Positions 47,831 through 58,000 of a DNA stretch of 64,000 nt are shown here, one piece after another; the first letter of the stretch is position 1, and the number at the start of each line of letters is the position of its first letter. The stretch spans positions 62,001-126,000 of the IMG/VR virus record IMGVR_UViG_3300018481_000001. The stretch is one strand, 5' to 3'. The position numbers were made by a program, and so were the translations under genes. The DNA comes from a virus. The notes under the pieces were generated by a model. That model did not search any database. It saw nothing but the letters and a program-made list of their open reading frames with translations, and had not been told where the DNA came from.

Positions 47831-50399
47831 TCTCAATGTTAATCGGGCCTATACCAATGCGTGGTTGGTATACATAAATGGCCTCGAAGTGCCTGTTTCA
47901 TCCGTCAATGTTGCGTACGGCGTAGGGACGGTACCCGAGGCTGAAATTGTATTGGTACCTGATTCTGTCATGCAGCGGTTTGGGGCAGAAGATCGTGTTG
48001 CAGTTCAAGTATTTTATCTCGACCATTGGTATGGAAAAGAGCCAGAGTTCCGACTTTTGTTTGATGGAGAAATTGCCAGCTGGGGCTATGTCAATACACA
48101 ACGTGGTCGTAGTATTAGTATTGTTGCCATAGATTATATTCAAATATTTACACAGATATTCTTCACGTTCATGTCGAATATCGACGACCTGGCAGCAGGG
48201 GCTTCTGCGGACGCAATTGGGCTTACTATCGCAGGAGTGCAGACCGCAGGTATGGCTGCACTTTTCCCGTACTCTCTTTTTGCACAAGGGCTTATTTCAG
48301 CAGGTGATGCTCCCACGCCGCTTATTAAACGCCCTGTTGATTACATATATAATTTGGTACGCGGTCTCATTCATACACAAATTCCAAACCGGTCCCTACC
48401 CGCTGCAGTATTTTTTTCTCCATGGGTACGGCGTACCAAGTTTCACAATCGGTTTATCGCCCTTCCCTACTTGGAAGAAAGCGACAACCCTGGAGTTTTT
48501 CCCGTGCTGCGCGCGGTACAGGCGCAATACGGGCTGCAAGCAGTTAGTGCCCTGACTAGCCACATTGGTAGCTCAGGCTCTTTGTGGGACGTATTTTCGC
48601 AAGTACTGCAAACGCTCTTTATGGAGCTGGTTATGCTGCCTACTGCAGCTGCAGTGCAAAGCGATTACACGACGCTGCAGGTACGCGGGCCGGCGGTGGT
48701 CAGTAAGCCAACCAGTCCCATTTTCCTGACACAGTATTTTGTGAAACCACAAATGCTGTTTAGTTTGCCACCTTCATGCAACGTATTTTTTCCTTCGCAA
48801 ATTGCGCATTTCAGTTATCAAGAACAATATGCGACGCAGCCGACACGAATTTATGTAAATGACCCCGGTTTGCCTACGCTACTTAACGCGCAAGGCCTCA
48901 CGAGCGGGTTACAAAGTGTGGTGCGTGACGCGCAAACCGTCGCGTACCCTGATGCCATCGATGACGCGCGGATTGCTGCTGTGGGCAGAAATCAGAGCAC
49001 GTACAACGCAAAAAATGTTCTGTTGTATCCAGAAGAGTTTTTCCGTGGGCCGGTGGTGCGTAATATTCAAGCACCGCTTTGGTTTACGTTCTTGTCACGT
49101 GCTCAAGGAACGCAGCCTGACTACAAAGACAAAACTGAAGCCGAACAAATGGCTATTTTGCAGGCACGGCTGCCTGACGCAGACAGTAAAAACATATTTA
49201 GAAAGTATGCTGCGTATGAGCACATTAAAGCACGTTATGCACAGCGAAATGCGGGGCTAAGTTTGTCGGGGTTCAACCCCTACCCGGTTCCAGGATTCCC
49301 GTGTGCGGTATTTGATCGTCGCTCTTCGCAAGTCGATGTCCTTGGGTACATTACGCGTGTACAACACACGCTTACTACGCGAGAAATGTCGACAACAATT
49401 AGTATTGCGTACGGTCGCACGTTCTCGGAAAGCTTTGATTTATTGCAGGCACAAGCAGCGCGAGAAAATGCGAGTTCCGATTTAACACTGGAACGCGCAG
49501 GTGCAATTGCATTGGGACCACCCGAGCCGCTGCAAGAGATACGCGATATTACGCAGAACTTCGAGCGTGCCGAAGCGTTTTACGCATCGCTATTTCAGCG
49601 TGTGCCTGCAAAACAAACGGATGCACTGACTAGAGACCAGGTCAGCACAGAGTTTTCTAGATTACGTGCTGAACAAGCGCAAGCGCTGGGCGTGCCGTAT
49701 CAGGAAGACCCTGTGCCGCGTACGACCAAGGCGGCCTCTTTTGACTATCGTGATATTATTCAATTTCGCACACCGCAGGGGAAAACAGAGCGTTTGTATT
49801 TGACAGGTTTGGACGGCACGTCTCGCACAACGTTCAAAAACATATTTGACAAAATGTTGGTGGGGGATGCTTCGAAAGAAGAAATCGCTTACGTGAGCAA
49901 TGCGCTGCAACAGGCTGCATTGCCTCAGATGTCAAAAGATGGATTTACGGATCCATCTGTTTTAGAACAAATTAAGCGCGCGCAGATTGAGATATATAAA
50001 TTCCCTACTAAAACAAATATTCGTGGTGGAAATAAAGAAGTGGTGCCCACGCTGGAAGCCGCTGACCGCTTTGAAAGTCACGAACTCGCGATGGCCTACA
50101 ACGCGCGCCCGATCTGCACGCTGCATGAGTACATCGCGTTTTTGGGGGACGATGGCGATCCCCAAGGACTTGTGGCCGCGAATCAACCTTCGTCTGGCTG
50201 GGACACGCGTACTTTTGCTGCGGCCTACTACCAACGCATTCGAACCTATCGAACGGCGGTCTCGGACCCTGCAACCGGCAGCAATCAGCCGATGGCAGCG
50301 GATGCGCCGCCCGATTTTCCAGACCGCGTTGTAGACTGGGATGTCCTTCTGGAAGTGTATCGAAATAATTGTCTGCAGCGCCAAGGTCCCGGACGATGA
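47820..50399 (+). CDS. Baseplate hub-type (gp27/VgrG-like N-terminal) protein, about 859 aa
   Basis: The N-terminus (WLVYINGLEVPVSSVNVAYGVGTVPEAEIVLVPD ... EDRVAVQVFYLDHW ... FRLLFDGEIASWGY) matches the first domain of large-phage hub proteins. A long mostly beta middle follows, including GFNPYPVPGFPCAVFDRRSSQVDVLGYITRVQHTL near residue 490, a gp27-like second barrel element. The C-terminus is helical and charged. An alternative ATG at 47808 adds four residues; it overlaps the preceding gene by 11-23 nt. Confidence 0.65.
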   Translation: MNSDLNVNRAYTNAWLVYINGLEVPVSSVNVAYGVGTVPEAEIVLVPDSVMQRFGAEDRVAVQVFYLDHWYGKEPEFRLLFDGEIASWGYVNTQRGRSISIVAIDYIQIFTQIFFTFMSNIDDLAAGASADAIGLTIAGVQTAGMAALFPYSLFAQGLISAGDAPTPLIKRPVDYIYNLVRGLIHTQIPNRSLPAAVFFSPWVRRTKFHNRFIALPYLEESDNPGVFPVLRAVQAQYGLQAVSALTSHIGSSGSLWDVFSQVLQTLFMELVMLPTAAAVQSDYTTLQVRGPAVVSKPTSPIFLTQYFVKPQMLFSLPPSCNVFFPSQIAHFSYQEQYATQPTRIYVNDPGLPTLLNAQGLTSGLQSVVRDAQTVAYPDAIDDARIAAVGRNQSTYNAKNVLLYPEEFFRGPVVRNIQAPLWFTFLSRAQGTQPDYKDKTEAEQMAILQARLPDADSKNIFRKYAAYEHIKARYAQRNAGLSLSGFNPYPVPGFPCAVFDRRSSQVDVLGYITRVQHTLTTREMSTTISIAYGRTFSESFDLLQAQAARENASSDLTLERAGAIALGPPEPLQEIRDITQNFERAEAFYASLFQRVPAKQTDALTRDQVSTEFSRLRAEQAQALGVPYQEDPVPRTTKAASFDYRDIIQFRTPQGKTERLYLTGLDGTSRTTFKNIFDKMLVGDASKEEIAYVSNALQQAALPQMSKDGFTDPSVLEQIKRAQIEIYKFPTKTNIRGGNKEVVPTLEAADRFESHELAMAYNARPICTLHEYIAFLGDDGDPQGLVAANQPSSGWDTRTFAAAYYQRIRTYRTAVSDPATGSNQPMAADAPPDFPDRVVDWDVLLEVYRNNCLQRQGPGR

Positions 50400-51100
50400 T
50401 GCTCACTCCACAGACCCAGGATAAAGACGCCGCGCTTTATGCGGCATGGAAAAAGTCGCGCTCGTCCAACGATATGGAGCAGCTTTTGCGACAGCTCGAC
50501 CCGCTTATTCAAGCTGAGGTTAACCGACGTTCGGGTACGTTGGCGCGGCCTTTATTGCTTGGGCAAGCCAAAATACTCACGGTCAAAGCAATCGAGAATT
50601 ACGACCCCACACGAGGCGCCAAACTCTCTACACACGTGACCAATCAGCTTCAAAAGCTGAGCCGTGTGAACTACGCGCATCAAAATGCGTTGCGTATTTC
50701 AGAGCACTCGATGGTGGCCTACCGCTCGTACAATATCGCGCTTGAGGATTTCAAAACTGACAATGGCCGTGAGCCCTCGAGCGAAGAGCTTGCGGATCAT
50801 TTGAAGTGGAGCCCTAAAAAAGTAGAACAATTTAGGTCGCAGTTTAATCGGCCCGAATGGATTGAATCCAAGGAGGCGCCGTCCGATATGTTTACGCCTT
50901 ACCAGCACGACCCTACGATTAATTACGCATATCAAAGTATGTCGCCACGACAGCAGACTATCTTTGATCATACGACAGGTTACCAGGGCGCTCCCAAGCT
51001 CAATAATACGCAAATCATGAAGAAACTAAAAATCACGCAGGGCGTGCTTAGTTACGAAAAGAACAAGGTCAAAGCGCTTTTGCAGCGCACGCAGGACTGA
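50396..51100 (+). CDS. Sigma70-like transcription factor, 234 aa
   Basis: Region-2-like stretch: LLGQAKILTVKAIENYDPTRGAKLSTHVTNQLQKLSR (NYDPTRGAKFST-type), region 3: NGREPSSEELADHLKWSPKKVEQFR, region 4: MSPRQQTIFDHTTGYQGAPKLNNTQIMKKLKITQGVLSYEKNKVKALL. The order and motifs fit a divergent phage sigma. Starts at ATG overlapping the previous stop (ATGA). Embedded among structural genes, as for late-gene sigma factors. Could be a structural protein with accidental resemblance, but three matching regions argue otherwise. Confidence 0.65.
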   Translation: MMLTPQTQDKDAALYAAWKKSRSSNDMEQLLRQLDPLIQAEVNRRSGTLARPLLLGQAKILTVKAIENYDPTRGAKLSTHVTNQLQKLSRVNYAHQNALRISEHSMVAYRSYNIALEDFKTDNGREPSSEELADHLKWSPKKVEQFRSQFNRPEWIESKEAPSDMFTPYQHDPTINYAYQSMSPRQQTIFDHTTGYQGAPKLNNTQIMKKLKITQGVLSYEKNKVKALLQRTQD

Positions 51101-51102
51101 CC

Positions 51103-52095
51103 ATGTATTTGTATGCCGACGGCATGGAGCCGTACAAAGTTACGGAAGACGATTTAATTTGGTTCTTGCGTGCTGTAGAAGCTGAGGGCGCGATCGAAAC
51201 CGAAGTAGCGGCTACCCTGCTCAATGGTTTTTGTTTTACACGTAGCAAAGGACAAAAGCGCACCCTTACTACCTTCATTCGTAGTTATGCGCAGCCTGTG
51301 AATCCGAACTGGTATATCACTGGTGATAAATTTTTAAACGAACTGAAAAAGCTCCCCCTTGAAGCACAAACCAAAGCAGAAACCACTGCGCTCAATCGTG
51401 AGCGGGTGGCTTCTACACGTACGGATTTTACGCTTGTAACTCAGAGGGCTGTTGTCGCGGCACTTAGTGGGCTGGTAAAAATTCCACCGAATGCCACAGA
51501 TTATGCTGCGCCATATATTAATGCGGCACGCAAACAATACCAACCACTGGCTACAGCAACCGCTGGGAAAAACAGATTGTGGGCGCGGCCCGGCACGGAA
51601 AAATGGCATGGCTTTTCGGTTGAACCGCTTGAAGTGCAGCCATGGCTTGCGTCCGCTTCGACGGTTCGGTTAGAGCGTGCATTTGACCGCGAATTTAATA
51701 CAGAGCTTTCTAAAATTGCACAGTTTTTTGCAGACAATGCGGGAGGATATACCAACCGCAAAAAACAGATAGGGCTCGGAGAAATACGCATCAATGTAGG
51801 TGAAGTAAGTTCGTACAGCAGTGGATACATCCCTGCGCTTCTCGAGCGCGATACGAATGAATATCTCAGTGCCTTTGCTCGCGCCGAACAAATGCAGCGC
51901 TTCACACGCGCTGCCCACTACGAAGCAGCAGGTAAAAACAACCTGACTAGTCTCGAGCAATGGGCACGCCAACGGGCCAACCACACGCGCGCTGTGAATA
52001 ACAGCGAAAAACCCCTCGTAGTTGCAAATGCCTTGGGCTTTGACTTTACTACGGGGACGTGGAGCGTGTCTGCCAATGGCAAAAACCCGGTTTGA
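51103..52095 (+). CDS. Putative peptidoglycan hydrolase-type baseplate protein, 330 aa
   Basis: The N-terminal 90 residues (DDLIWFLRAVEAEGAIETEVAATLLNGF, TLTTFIRSYAQPVNPNW) resemble SleB/transglycosylase-like cell wall hydrolases seen in phages (EAEG, NGF, F-R-SQP-NP-W). The putative catalytic Glu is E38 or E40. The rest is a helical and strand-rich region with RGxxxW-type elements. Probably a hub-associated lysin, but the match is partial. Confidence 0.45.
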   Translation: MYLYADGMEPYKVTEDDLIWFLRAVEAEGAIETEVAATLLNGFCFTRSKGQKRTLTTFIRSYAQPVNPNWYITGDKFLNELKKLPLEAQTKAETTALNRERVASTRTDFTLVTQRAVVAALSGLVKIPPNATDYAAPYINAARKQYQPLATATAGKNRLWARPGTEKWHGFSVEPLEVQPWLASASTVRLERAFDREFNTELSKIAQFFADNAGGYTNRKKQIGLGEIRINVGEVSSYSSGYIPALLERDTNEYLSAFARAEQMQRFTRAAHYEAAGKNNLTSLEQWARQRANHTRAVNNSEKPLVVANALGFDFTTGTWSVSANGKNPV

Positions 52096-52516
52096 TATCC
52101 ATTATGCGCCGCTCACAACAGACGAATATAAACACAGTTTTAAGTTCGCGAGCTTTGGCGCCGTCTCTGTAGGCATTCAAGGTCTACAATATGTAGTCAA
52201 CGCCTTTGCCAAGTGCTTGTTGACTCCGCGAGGTTCAGATCCCACTGACCTGGCGTACGGGACTGAATTTACGGGTATGATCGGAAGCAACATCAATGCA
52301 CAAGATGCACGTGATGTGGTGACCATTTGTATCGACGCATGCGTCGAACAAATACGGCGTTTCCAAAATAACGACAATACGCTCACGCCAAAAGAGCGTT
52401 TGGCGAGCGCGACGCTTTTACGTCTCGAACCAGAGCCTAGTATTGCAGGCTTTTCTATCTACGTCTTGATACAAAATCAGGCCGGGACCAAAGGCACCGC
52501 GCAACTGTTTATTTAA
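52076..52516 (+). CDS. Baseplate wedge protein, gp25-like, 146 aa
   Basis: The region LLTPRGSDPTDLAYGTEFTGMIGSNI (about residues 45-70) followed by helices and strands FSIYVLIQNQAGTKGTAQLF matches T4 gp25/P2 W. These small proteins form the inner baseplate wedge and nucleate the sheath. The start at 52076 (MAKTRFDIHY) overlaps the previous gene by 20 nt. Confidence 0.75.
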   Translation: MAKTRFDIHYAPLTTDEYKHSFKFASFGAVSVGIQGLQYVVNAFAKCLLTPRGSDPTDLAYGTEFTGMIGSNINAQDARDVVTICIDACVEQIRRFQNNDNTLTPKERLASATLLRLEPEPSIAGFSIYVLIQNQAGTKGTAQLFI

Positions 52517-52526
52517 GGACTTCCCG

Positions 52527-54488
52527 ATGCCCGTTGAAATTAGCCAAGCAGATGTGGCAGACGCCGAAGCCCTACTCGAGGCGTTACTTACTGAACAAGT
52601 GCCGTCTGGACGCTTTTCACAAGGTAGTGCGCTGCGCGACCTGACTATCAAAGCGTTGGCATTTACGTATGCTTATTTTCAAAAAGAAAATAATACGGTA
52701 CGTGCCCTGGGCAGCTTATTGACGGTACAGCAGGTCGCGGTTACTGACGCAGAAACGGATAGAAACGTCAATCAGGCTACTGACGCAATTTTGTCCAACT
52801 GGTTTATTAACCGCAATATGGGCATGTTCGCTCGTGGCATTGTATTTATCACAGTCACGAAGCGTCAGGATTATATTATTCCGGGAAACTTCCGGTTTAC
52901 CTACGACCGTACCCGCGCCTTTTTTCCTGACGTATTGGATGCCACTCAAAATATTGTAATTCGCGCCAGTGACCTACTTATCGTCACCGGTGCAGATGGC
53001 ACGGTAGAAGGTTATCAGTTTATGCTGCGCGTGGTCGCATCACGCACGGGTGTTGAACACAATGTCGAACCCGGCACCTGGCAGGGCAGCGCTTCCTTTA
53101 CACCTTATGCGACACGGGTTTCAAATATTGTAAAATTTGAGGGCGGGAAAAACCGAGAAACCACAGCTGAACTCGTTGGGCGTTCAAACACTGCAATTAC
53201 GGTTCGTAATTTAATTAATACACGGTCTATCGAAGCCACGCTACGCGATCGGTTTAACATTCCCGGAAAAATGCTGGTTGTGGGTATGGGCGATCCCGAG
53301 ATGCAGCGTGATCGCAAGCTCGAGTTCGCGACAGGAAGTGCCTTGCATGTGGGCGGGCATTTTGATGTTTATGTAGAGTTGCCGCGCATTCAAGAAACGT
53401 TTGACGGAATCATTGGTGGAACGTTTTTGCGTCCCGACGGCATCTGCAATGTTTTTCGCGATACCGGTATTACGGATTTCACGCAGCAATTTATCACAGC
53501 TCAAAATCAATATGTAACCATTGTGCCTGGTGACGTTCTACGTGTGACTACCGGTTTAGCAGAAGCGCCCCGTGATTTTGTCATTAAAGAAGTGCTACCG
53601 AAAGAGTTGCGCGTAGGTACCAATACGCCTTTTTCTGCGGCCACAGACGAATCCAACGTAGATATCTCATATTGTATTTATCGTCCCCTTGTGGGCACGG
53701 ACAATCAACTATTGCCGCCTACGGGGGCACGGCTAACTGGCCGCACCTCTCATGCAATTAGTGTGGCGAACGGTATCGCACTTCCTGGAAATGCACGGCT
53801 CGCGATTTTGGACGTGTCCGTTATTAATCCAGATGTTGGCGACCCTGCGATTAATCTTGCCACGGGGTTTGTGCATTTTCCTTATCGTACCAATAATATT
53901 CCGGAGCAATCTGAATATCAAATTGTCTCAAAACAGCCGAACTTGGCTCAATCGATGAAATCATCCGAAGAGCTATACGTGCTCGGTTACGCCGGCAAGA
54001 CTTTGCGTGTTGTGTATGAAAGTCTCGCGGGGCTAGACGTATTGCACAGTTTTACACAAGACCGCTTCGAGCGCGTAATGGCAGGTAATATTTTGGTACG
54101 CGGATTTATACCTGTATATTTAGCAATGACGATTCCTTATCGTCTCAAGAGTACTGCCAAAACAGCCATTGATGAGCTGGCGTTACGACAGTCCATTGTG
54201 GACATGATCAATGCGTTTAATCCACACGATATTGTCGATATTTCTGATGTCTCGCAAACTACGCGCCAGTTTAGTGATCAAATCGGTTCCGTGCTCCCTT
54301 TTGAAATTACATACACCATTCTCACGCCTGATGGCCGGGAGCTCGAGTTCAAAACGTCCGATGAAGTAAAACTGACGTCTGACTATACAACGGGCATTTT
54401 GACAGACCCGTTGTCATTGGGCATTAGCGATCGAACCGTTCGCTATTTCTCATCGTTGTCGCGTGTACTCGTCAACGAACAAAGTTAA
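52527..54488 (+). CDS. Baseplate J-like protein (gp6-like), 653 aa
   Basis: The order after gp25 and the features fit Baseplate_J: an N-terminal SALRDLTIKALAFTYAYFQKE helix, GNFRFTYDRTRAFFPDV, NVEPGTWQGSASF and FEGGKNRETTAELVGRSNTAITVRNLINTRSI (J-like GGxDxE element). A long C-terminal extension includes IPEQSEYQIVSKQPNLAQSMK. Probably the major wedge component. Confidence 0.75.
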   Translation: MPVEISQADVADAEALLEALLTEQVPSGRFSQGSALRDLTIKALAFTYAYFQKENNTVRALGSLLTVQQVAVTDAETDRNVNQATDAILSNWFINRNMGMFARGIVFITVTKRQDYIIPGNFRFTYDRTRAFFPDVLDATQNIVIRASDLLIVTGADGTVEGYQFMLRVVASRTGVEHNVEPGTWQGSASFTPYATRVSNIVKFEGGKNRETTAELVGRSNTAITVRNLINTRSIEATLRDRFNIPGKMLVVGMGDPEMQRDRKLEFATGSALHVGGHFDVYVELPRIQETFDGIIGGTFLRPDGICNVFRDTGITDFTQQFITAQNQYVTIVPGDVLRVTTGLAEAPRDFVIKEVLPKELRVGTNTPFSAATDESNVDISYCIYRPLVGTDNQLLPPTGARLTGRTSHAISVANGIALPGNARLAILDVSVINPDVGDPAINLATGFVHFPYRTNNIPEQSEYQIVSKQPNLAQSMKSSEELYVLGYAGKTLRVVYESLAGLDVLHSFTQDRFERVMAGNILVRGFIPVYLAMTIPYRLKSTAKTAIDELALRQSIVDMINAFNPHDIVDISDVSQTTRQFSDQIGSVLPFEITYTILTPDGRELEFKTSDEVKLTSDYTTGILTDPLSLGISDRTVRYFSSLSRVLVNEQS

Positions 54489-54490
54489 TT

Positions 54491-57400
54491 ATGAGCCAGC
54501 CTTCCCAAAAAATACGCGGCATTCTAGAAGGTCTGTCTGATTTTTGGTTGTTGTACTTCCAAGACATTGACCAACTCAAAGCGCTGTACGACGGCACGGA
54601 TACGTTAGTAGGGCAGTCGTATTTAGATCTACTTTCATCTCTCCTGCACAACAGCTTGCAGGATATGCCGCTGTTCGATAAGAACTATTATAAAATTGTA
54701 CGTATTAAAGAAACGGAAATACGGTTTCTTCAAAAGACTAACGCTGCGCAAAACTGTTATGTTTATGTGGCAGAGGATAACATTGTCCACACGCAGGTCT
54801 TGCAGAATAAGGTTTTAGACGTTTCTGCATTACTCGAGAATGGTCTCGATTTTCATATCTCTACCCAGCGTACTTTTGAATTTAAGCAGGATCCGCTAAA
54901 CGCGTATCAGATTGCAACGTTTGGCGGACAGCGCTCGGCATTCTCAGTGCGGACGCGGCAGCCGTTGCAAGGACGCTTGAAGCTGTGGCTGCACGATACG
55001 GGGATTCATCCTCCTGAGCTGCAGCTGACCCAAGATGAGTCGTGCATCGTGGTGTCTTACGATGGGCCTGCGCACACGGGGTACAGCACTGCGCGCGTGG
55101 TCGTCAGTGCATTAAACCTGCACCCGCAGATGGGCAGCATCGTCCGTGCGGCCCTCCTGATGGAAGACGCAGGGGATGTGCCGCCCACCGGGACAGCGGG
55201 CCCTGTGGTGCTCGCACGGCAGGCAGTGAGCCCCCTGGATGGCTATGCCGTACGGCATTTGCAGGAGCGTTTCGCGGGTTGCTTTCAGGCGCCGCGCGCA
55301 GGCAACTGGGTCGATAGCGGTGTCGAAAAAGGAGACATCCTTCGACTTATCTCAGGGCCCACCGTGGGCACTGTGCACGAATATGTGATTTCGGTAGTGC
55401 GCCCCGATGCCCTGTACCTCGAGCCGGGCAACGGTGTGTTAAATCTGCGCGCTGGAAATCAAATTGATTTTTCAATTCTACGCGAACCAGAAGCGGCCAT
55501 CGTCGAAAACGAAGCCATTCAAACTTCGGGAAAAATAACCCAACAGGGCGCACAAGCAGAAGTGCACGCAGAGACACGCACGCTCTTTGCTCCTACAGGC
55601 AATTTTTCAAAACTCCATAAAGATGATGTTGTTGAGCTTATTGGGCTAAAAAACAAAGCGATTGTTCGAATTCTAGAAGTGCTCGATTCACGAACACTTT
55701 TGCTGGCTAGCGCAACTTTGGCAAATGAACTGCCCGTTGCTTGGAAACTGTATTCAACACTGACGAGCACATTGTTTTGGACGGATGCCTCGCTCGAACA
55801 TGACTCAGAAACCACAGCCAAACTCACAGTTTCTCAAGAGACCTTTACAACTCCGGTAGCAGGTACCGCTATTAAATGGATGCGTAATGGACAGCTGCAA
55901 ATTGTACCTGTCCTAGAAGCGTATTCGGCCTACGAAGTGGTGGTTGCGACGACCGTAACAGAGCCCGAAACCATCGCGCTGTGGGGCTGGGCTGATTATA
56001 TTGCGCCTGTTTCTGAATTAACCTTTCCATTTATTAAATCAGGGTCCATACAAATTAATGCCCGACGGCTATGGGATCAACACCTTGTGGTTGAAGGCGT
56101 TGATTACGTTATTCACGAGGACCACGGACAGCTGCAGCCTTTAACTGTTTGGCGTGCAGACGTAGGTCTAGCAGTTACGTACCAATATCGCTTGGAGCTC
56201 GCAGGCGGTTCGCGACCGGTGGCGCTCGGGCACTCCGGCGAATTTCTGGCAACAACCGCTGGGTTGTTTAGAGATTTGCAAGCCAATTTTACGTACCAGG
56301 ATCGCGACCAAGCCGTCGAGGTATTTGGCGTCGGTACATTTATTATTAAAACAGTGCACTCTTCGACTACGGTCGAGTTTTATACCGATCAAAGACTTTT
56401 TGATAAAGTCGGTTCGCTTAGCCGCTTTGCTTGGCGGCTGTATGCACGCGGTACCCTTCTTACTGAAAATGTTTCTGCCAACATTCAAGAGATTGCATTT
56501 TGGGCAGCGGATGTATTGGTTGACAATTTCAATCTGTACCATTCATTTGGTTACTTAATTCAAAAATTCCAAGCCTCGAGTGAGGCGTACCGTTCTCTCA
56601 TTCGAGGTGTGTTTCAGCTTTTTATGCTGGGGCCAACCCTCGAGCGCCTTGAGTCTGCGGTCAACACCGTAGTAGGGCTTCCTGTAATTCGTGAAGATGG
56701 TGAAATTCTTCTCGGGTATAAATCAGGAGCGGATGCTCAAGGTACAGACGGATTTTTGGTAGCAGAAACGCGCGGATTCACGAGTGCGTCAGCACGTTTC
56801 ACAGAGAGTTCTCGAACATACAGCCTGTTTATTAAGACAGGCCTCAACGACAATAAACTCTACAAAATTGAGTCGGTTGTGTCGCCTACGTCCGTAGTGC
56901 TTGACGCAGCTGTTACAACGGATGGTCCAGTTTCTTGGGAATTGCTGCAGACACCTGAACAACAGGTAATCACTTCACGCACTACGTATAAATTCCCACG
57001 CACCATTCCCCTGCGCGCTGCAGTTATGGATTCTGCAAACATCGGTGTAAAACTGTTTCGCGCCTTTGAAGTTTTGACTGATGTATTCAACGTAACGGAT
57101 TACGTTGAATCTCCAACGTGGTGGGAACGTATTCAAATCCCGGAAGCGCTGTGGCCCGGCACAACTGCAATTCGTCGACAATCCTCGCCCCAGTTGGTTG
57201 AAAACGTTATTGGTGCAGTCGACCAGGCGTGTATTGGGGACCCTGGCTTTTTGATTGGAGCTGACAGCACAGGGTTTATCCCAGACCCGTCCACGGGCAT
57301 CTTGCCGCTGCGCCACAACATTGCATTTGTTGTTTTGGACACGTGGCTTAAACACCATCTATTTTACGTATCCTTTAGCTCTAAACTTGTCGGTCATTTA

Positions 57401-58000
57401 TCAGCCGAACTCATTCGTGATTTGGAAGCGCTGGTTTTTGTCGCGAAACCCGCGTACACGTATATTATTTTGTCACCTACATCAGCATTTAGTGAGATCT
57501 TTTCTGTAGGAGAGGCTTTTGCATACACTGCGCGCAGTCGCTTCGAGGAAATGATCGAAGTATTTACACCGAGCGAGTTGACCATTGGGGGTGGTTGGCA
57601 AATTGGTGGATGGTACCGAAGTCTTCACCTGTCAGGCACGTTGCCAGGGCCCCTCAGTTCTACCAAGTACGTGTTGTATCCGTCAGGCTCGCAGGCCAAC
57701 AAGCAGAGCTATTTGACCAACATTATTTTTACGAACTTGGAGTTGCCCCGAACTGCGATTACCGTCGAAAATGACGGTGTCGTATTGGATCTCACGGGCG
57801 TTTCAGTTCCCAATACGGATGTAACGTATGATGCGTACGGGGTTCTTGAGCCCCAAGACGCATCAGAGGGGGACTATTCGGCGGAGCTCGGCGACGTCTA
57901 CTATGCCCTTGGCATGTCCGATCCGCGTACCCGTTTTCCAACGGACCAAAACACTCTCTTTGAGCATCCCGTTCAAATCACCCGTCGGCAGGCCCCATGA
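54491..58000 (+). CDS. Large baseplate protein, 1169 aa
   Basis: The N-terminal domain (IRGILEGLSDFWLLYFQDIDQLKALYDGT) is helical; beta-rich segments with repeated VxLxG-GD-type motifs follow, then KFPRTIPLRAAVMDSAN and a C-terminal region (LPRTAITVENDGVVLDLTGV). Its size and position after J suggest a gp7-like wedge or sleeve protein. No enzymatic motif seen. It ends 4 nt inside the next gene (ATGA). Confidence 0.65.
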   Translation: MSQPSQKIRGILEGLSDFWLLYFQDIDQLKALYDGTDTLVGQSYLDLLSSLLHNSLQDMPLFDKNYYKIVRIKETEIRFLQKTNAAQNCYVYVAEDNIVHTQVLQNKVLDVSALLENGLDFHISTQRTFEFKQDPLNAYQIATFGGQRSAFSVRTRQPLQGRLKLWLHDTGIHPPELQLTQDESCIVVSYDGPAHTGYSTARVVVSALNLHPQMGSIVRAALLMEDAGDVPPTGTAGPVVLARQAVSPLDGYAVRHLQERFAGCFQAPRAGNWVDSGVEKGDILRLISGPTVGTVHEYVISVVRPDALYLEPGNGVLNLRAGNQIDFSILREPEAAIVENEAIQTSGKITQQGAQAEVHAETRTLFAPTGNFSKLHKDDVVELIGLKNKAIVRILEVLDSRTLLLASATLANELPVAWKLYSTLTSTLFWTDASLEHDSETTAKLTVSQETFTTPVAGTAIKWMRNGQLQIVPVLEAYSAYEVVVATTVTEPETIALWGWADYIAPVSELTFPFIKSGSIQINARRLWDQHLVVEGVDYVIHEDHGQLQPLTVWRADVGLAVTYQYRLELAGGSRPVALGHSGEFLATTAGLFRDLQANFTYQDRDQAVEVFGVGTFIIKTVHSSTTVEFYTDQRLFDKVGSLSRFAWRLYARGTLLTENVSANIQEIAFWAADVLVDNFNLYHSFGYLIQKFQASSEAYRSLIRGVFQLFMLGPTLERLESAVNTVVGLPVIREDGEILLGYKSGADAQGTDGFLVAETRGFTSASARFTESSRTYSLFIKTGLNDNKLYKIESVVSPTSVVLDAAVTTDGPVSWELLQTPEQQVITSRTTYKFPRTIPLRAAVMDSANIGVKLFRAFEVLTDVFNVTDYVESPTWWERIQIPEALWPGTTAIRRQSSPQLVENVIGAVDQACIGDPGFLIGADSTGFIPDPSTGILPLRHNIAFVVLDTWLKHHLFYVSFSSKLVGHLSAELIRDLEALVFVAKPAYTYIILSPTSAFSEIFSVGEAFAYTARSRFEEMIEVFTPSELTIGGGWQIGGWYRSLHLSGTLPGPLSSTKYVLYPSGSQANKQSYLTNIIFTNLELPRTAITVENDGVVLDLTGVSVPNTDVTYDAYGVLEPQDASEGDYSAELGDVYYALGMSDPRTRFPTDQNTLFEHPVQITRRQAP

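Noticed and set aside
49303-49485. Additional small frames within the hub gene
   Set aside because: They overlap a well-supported coding frame and have no independent support.
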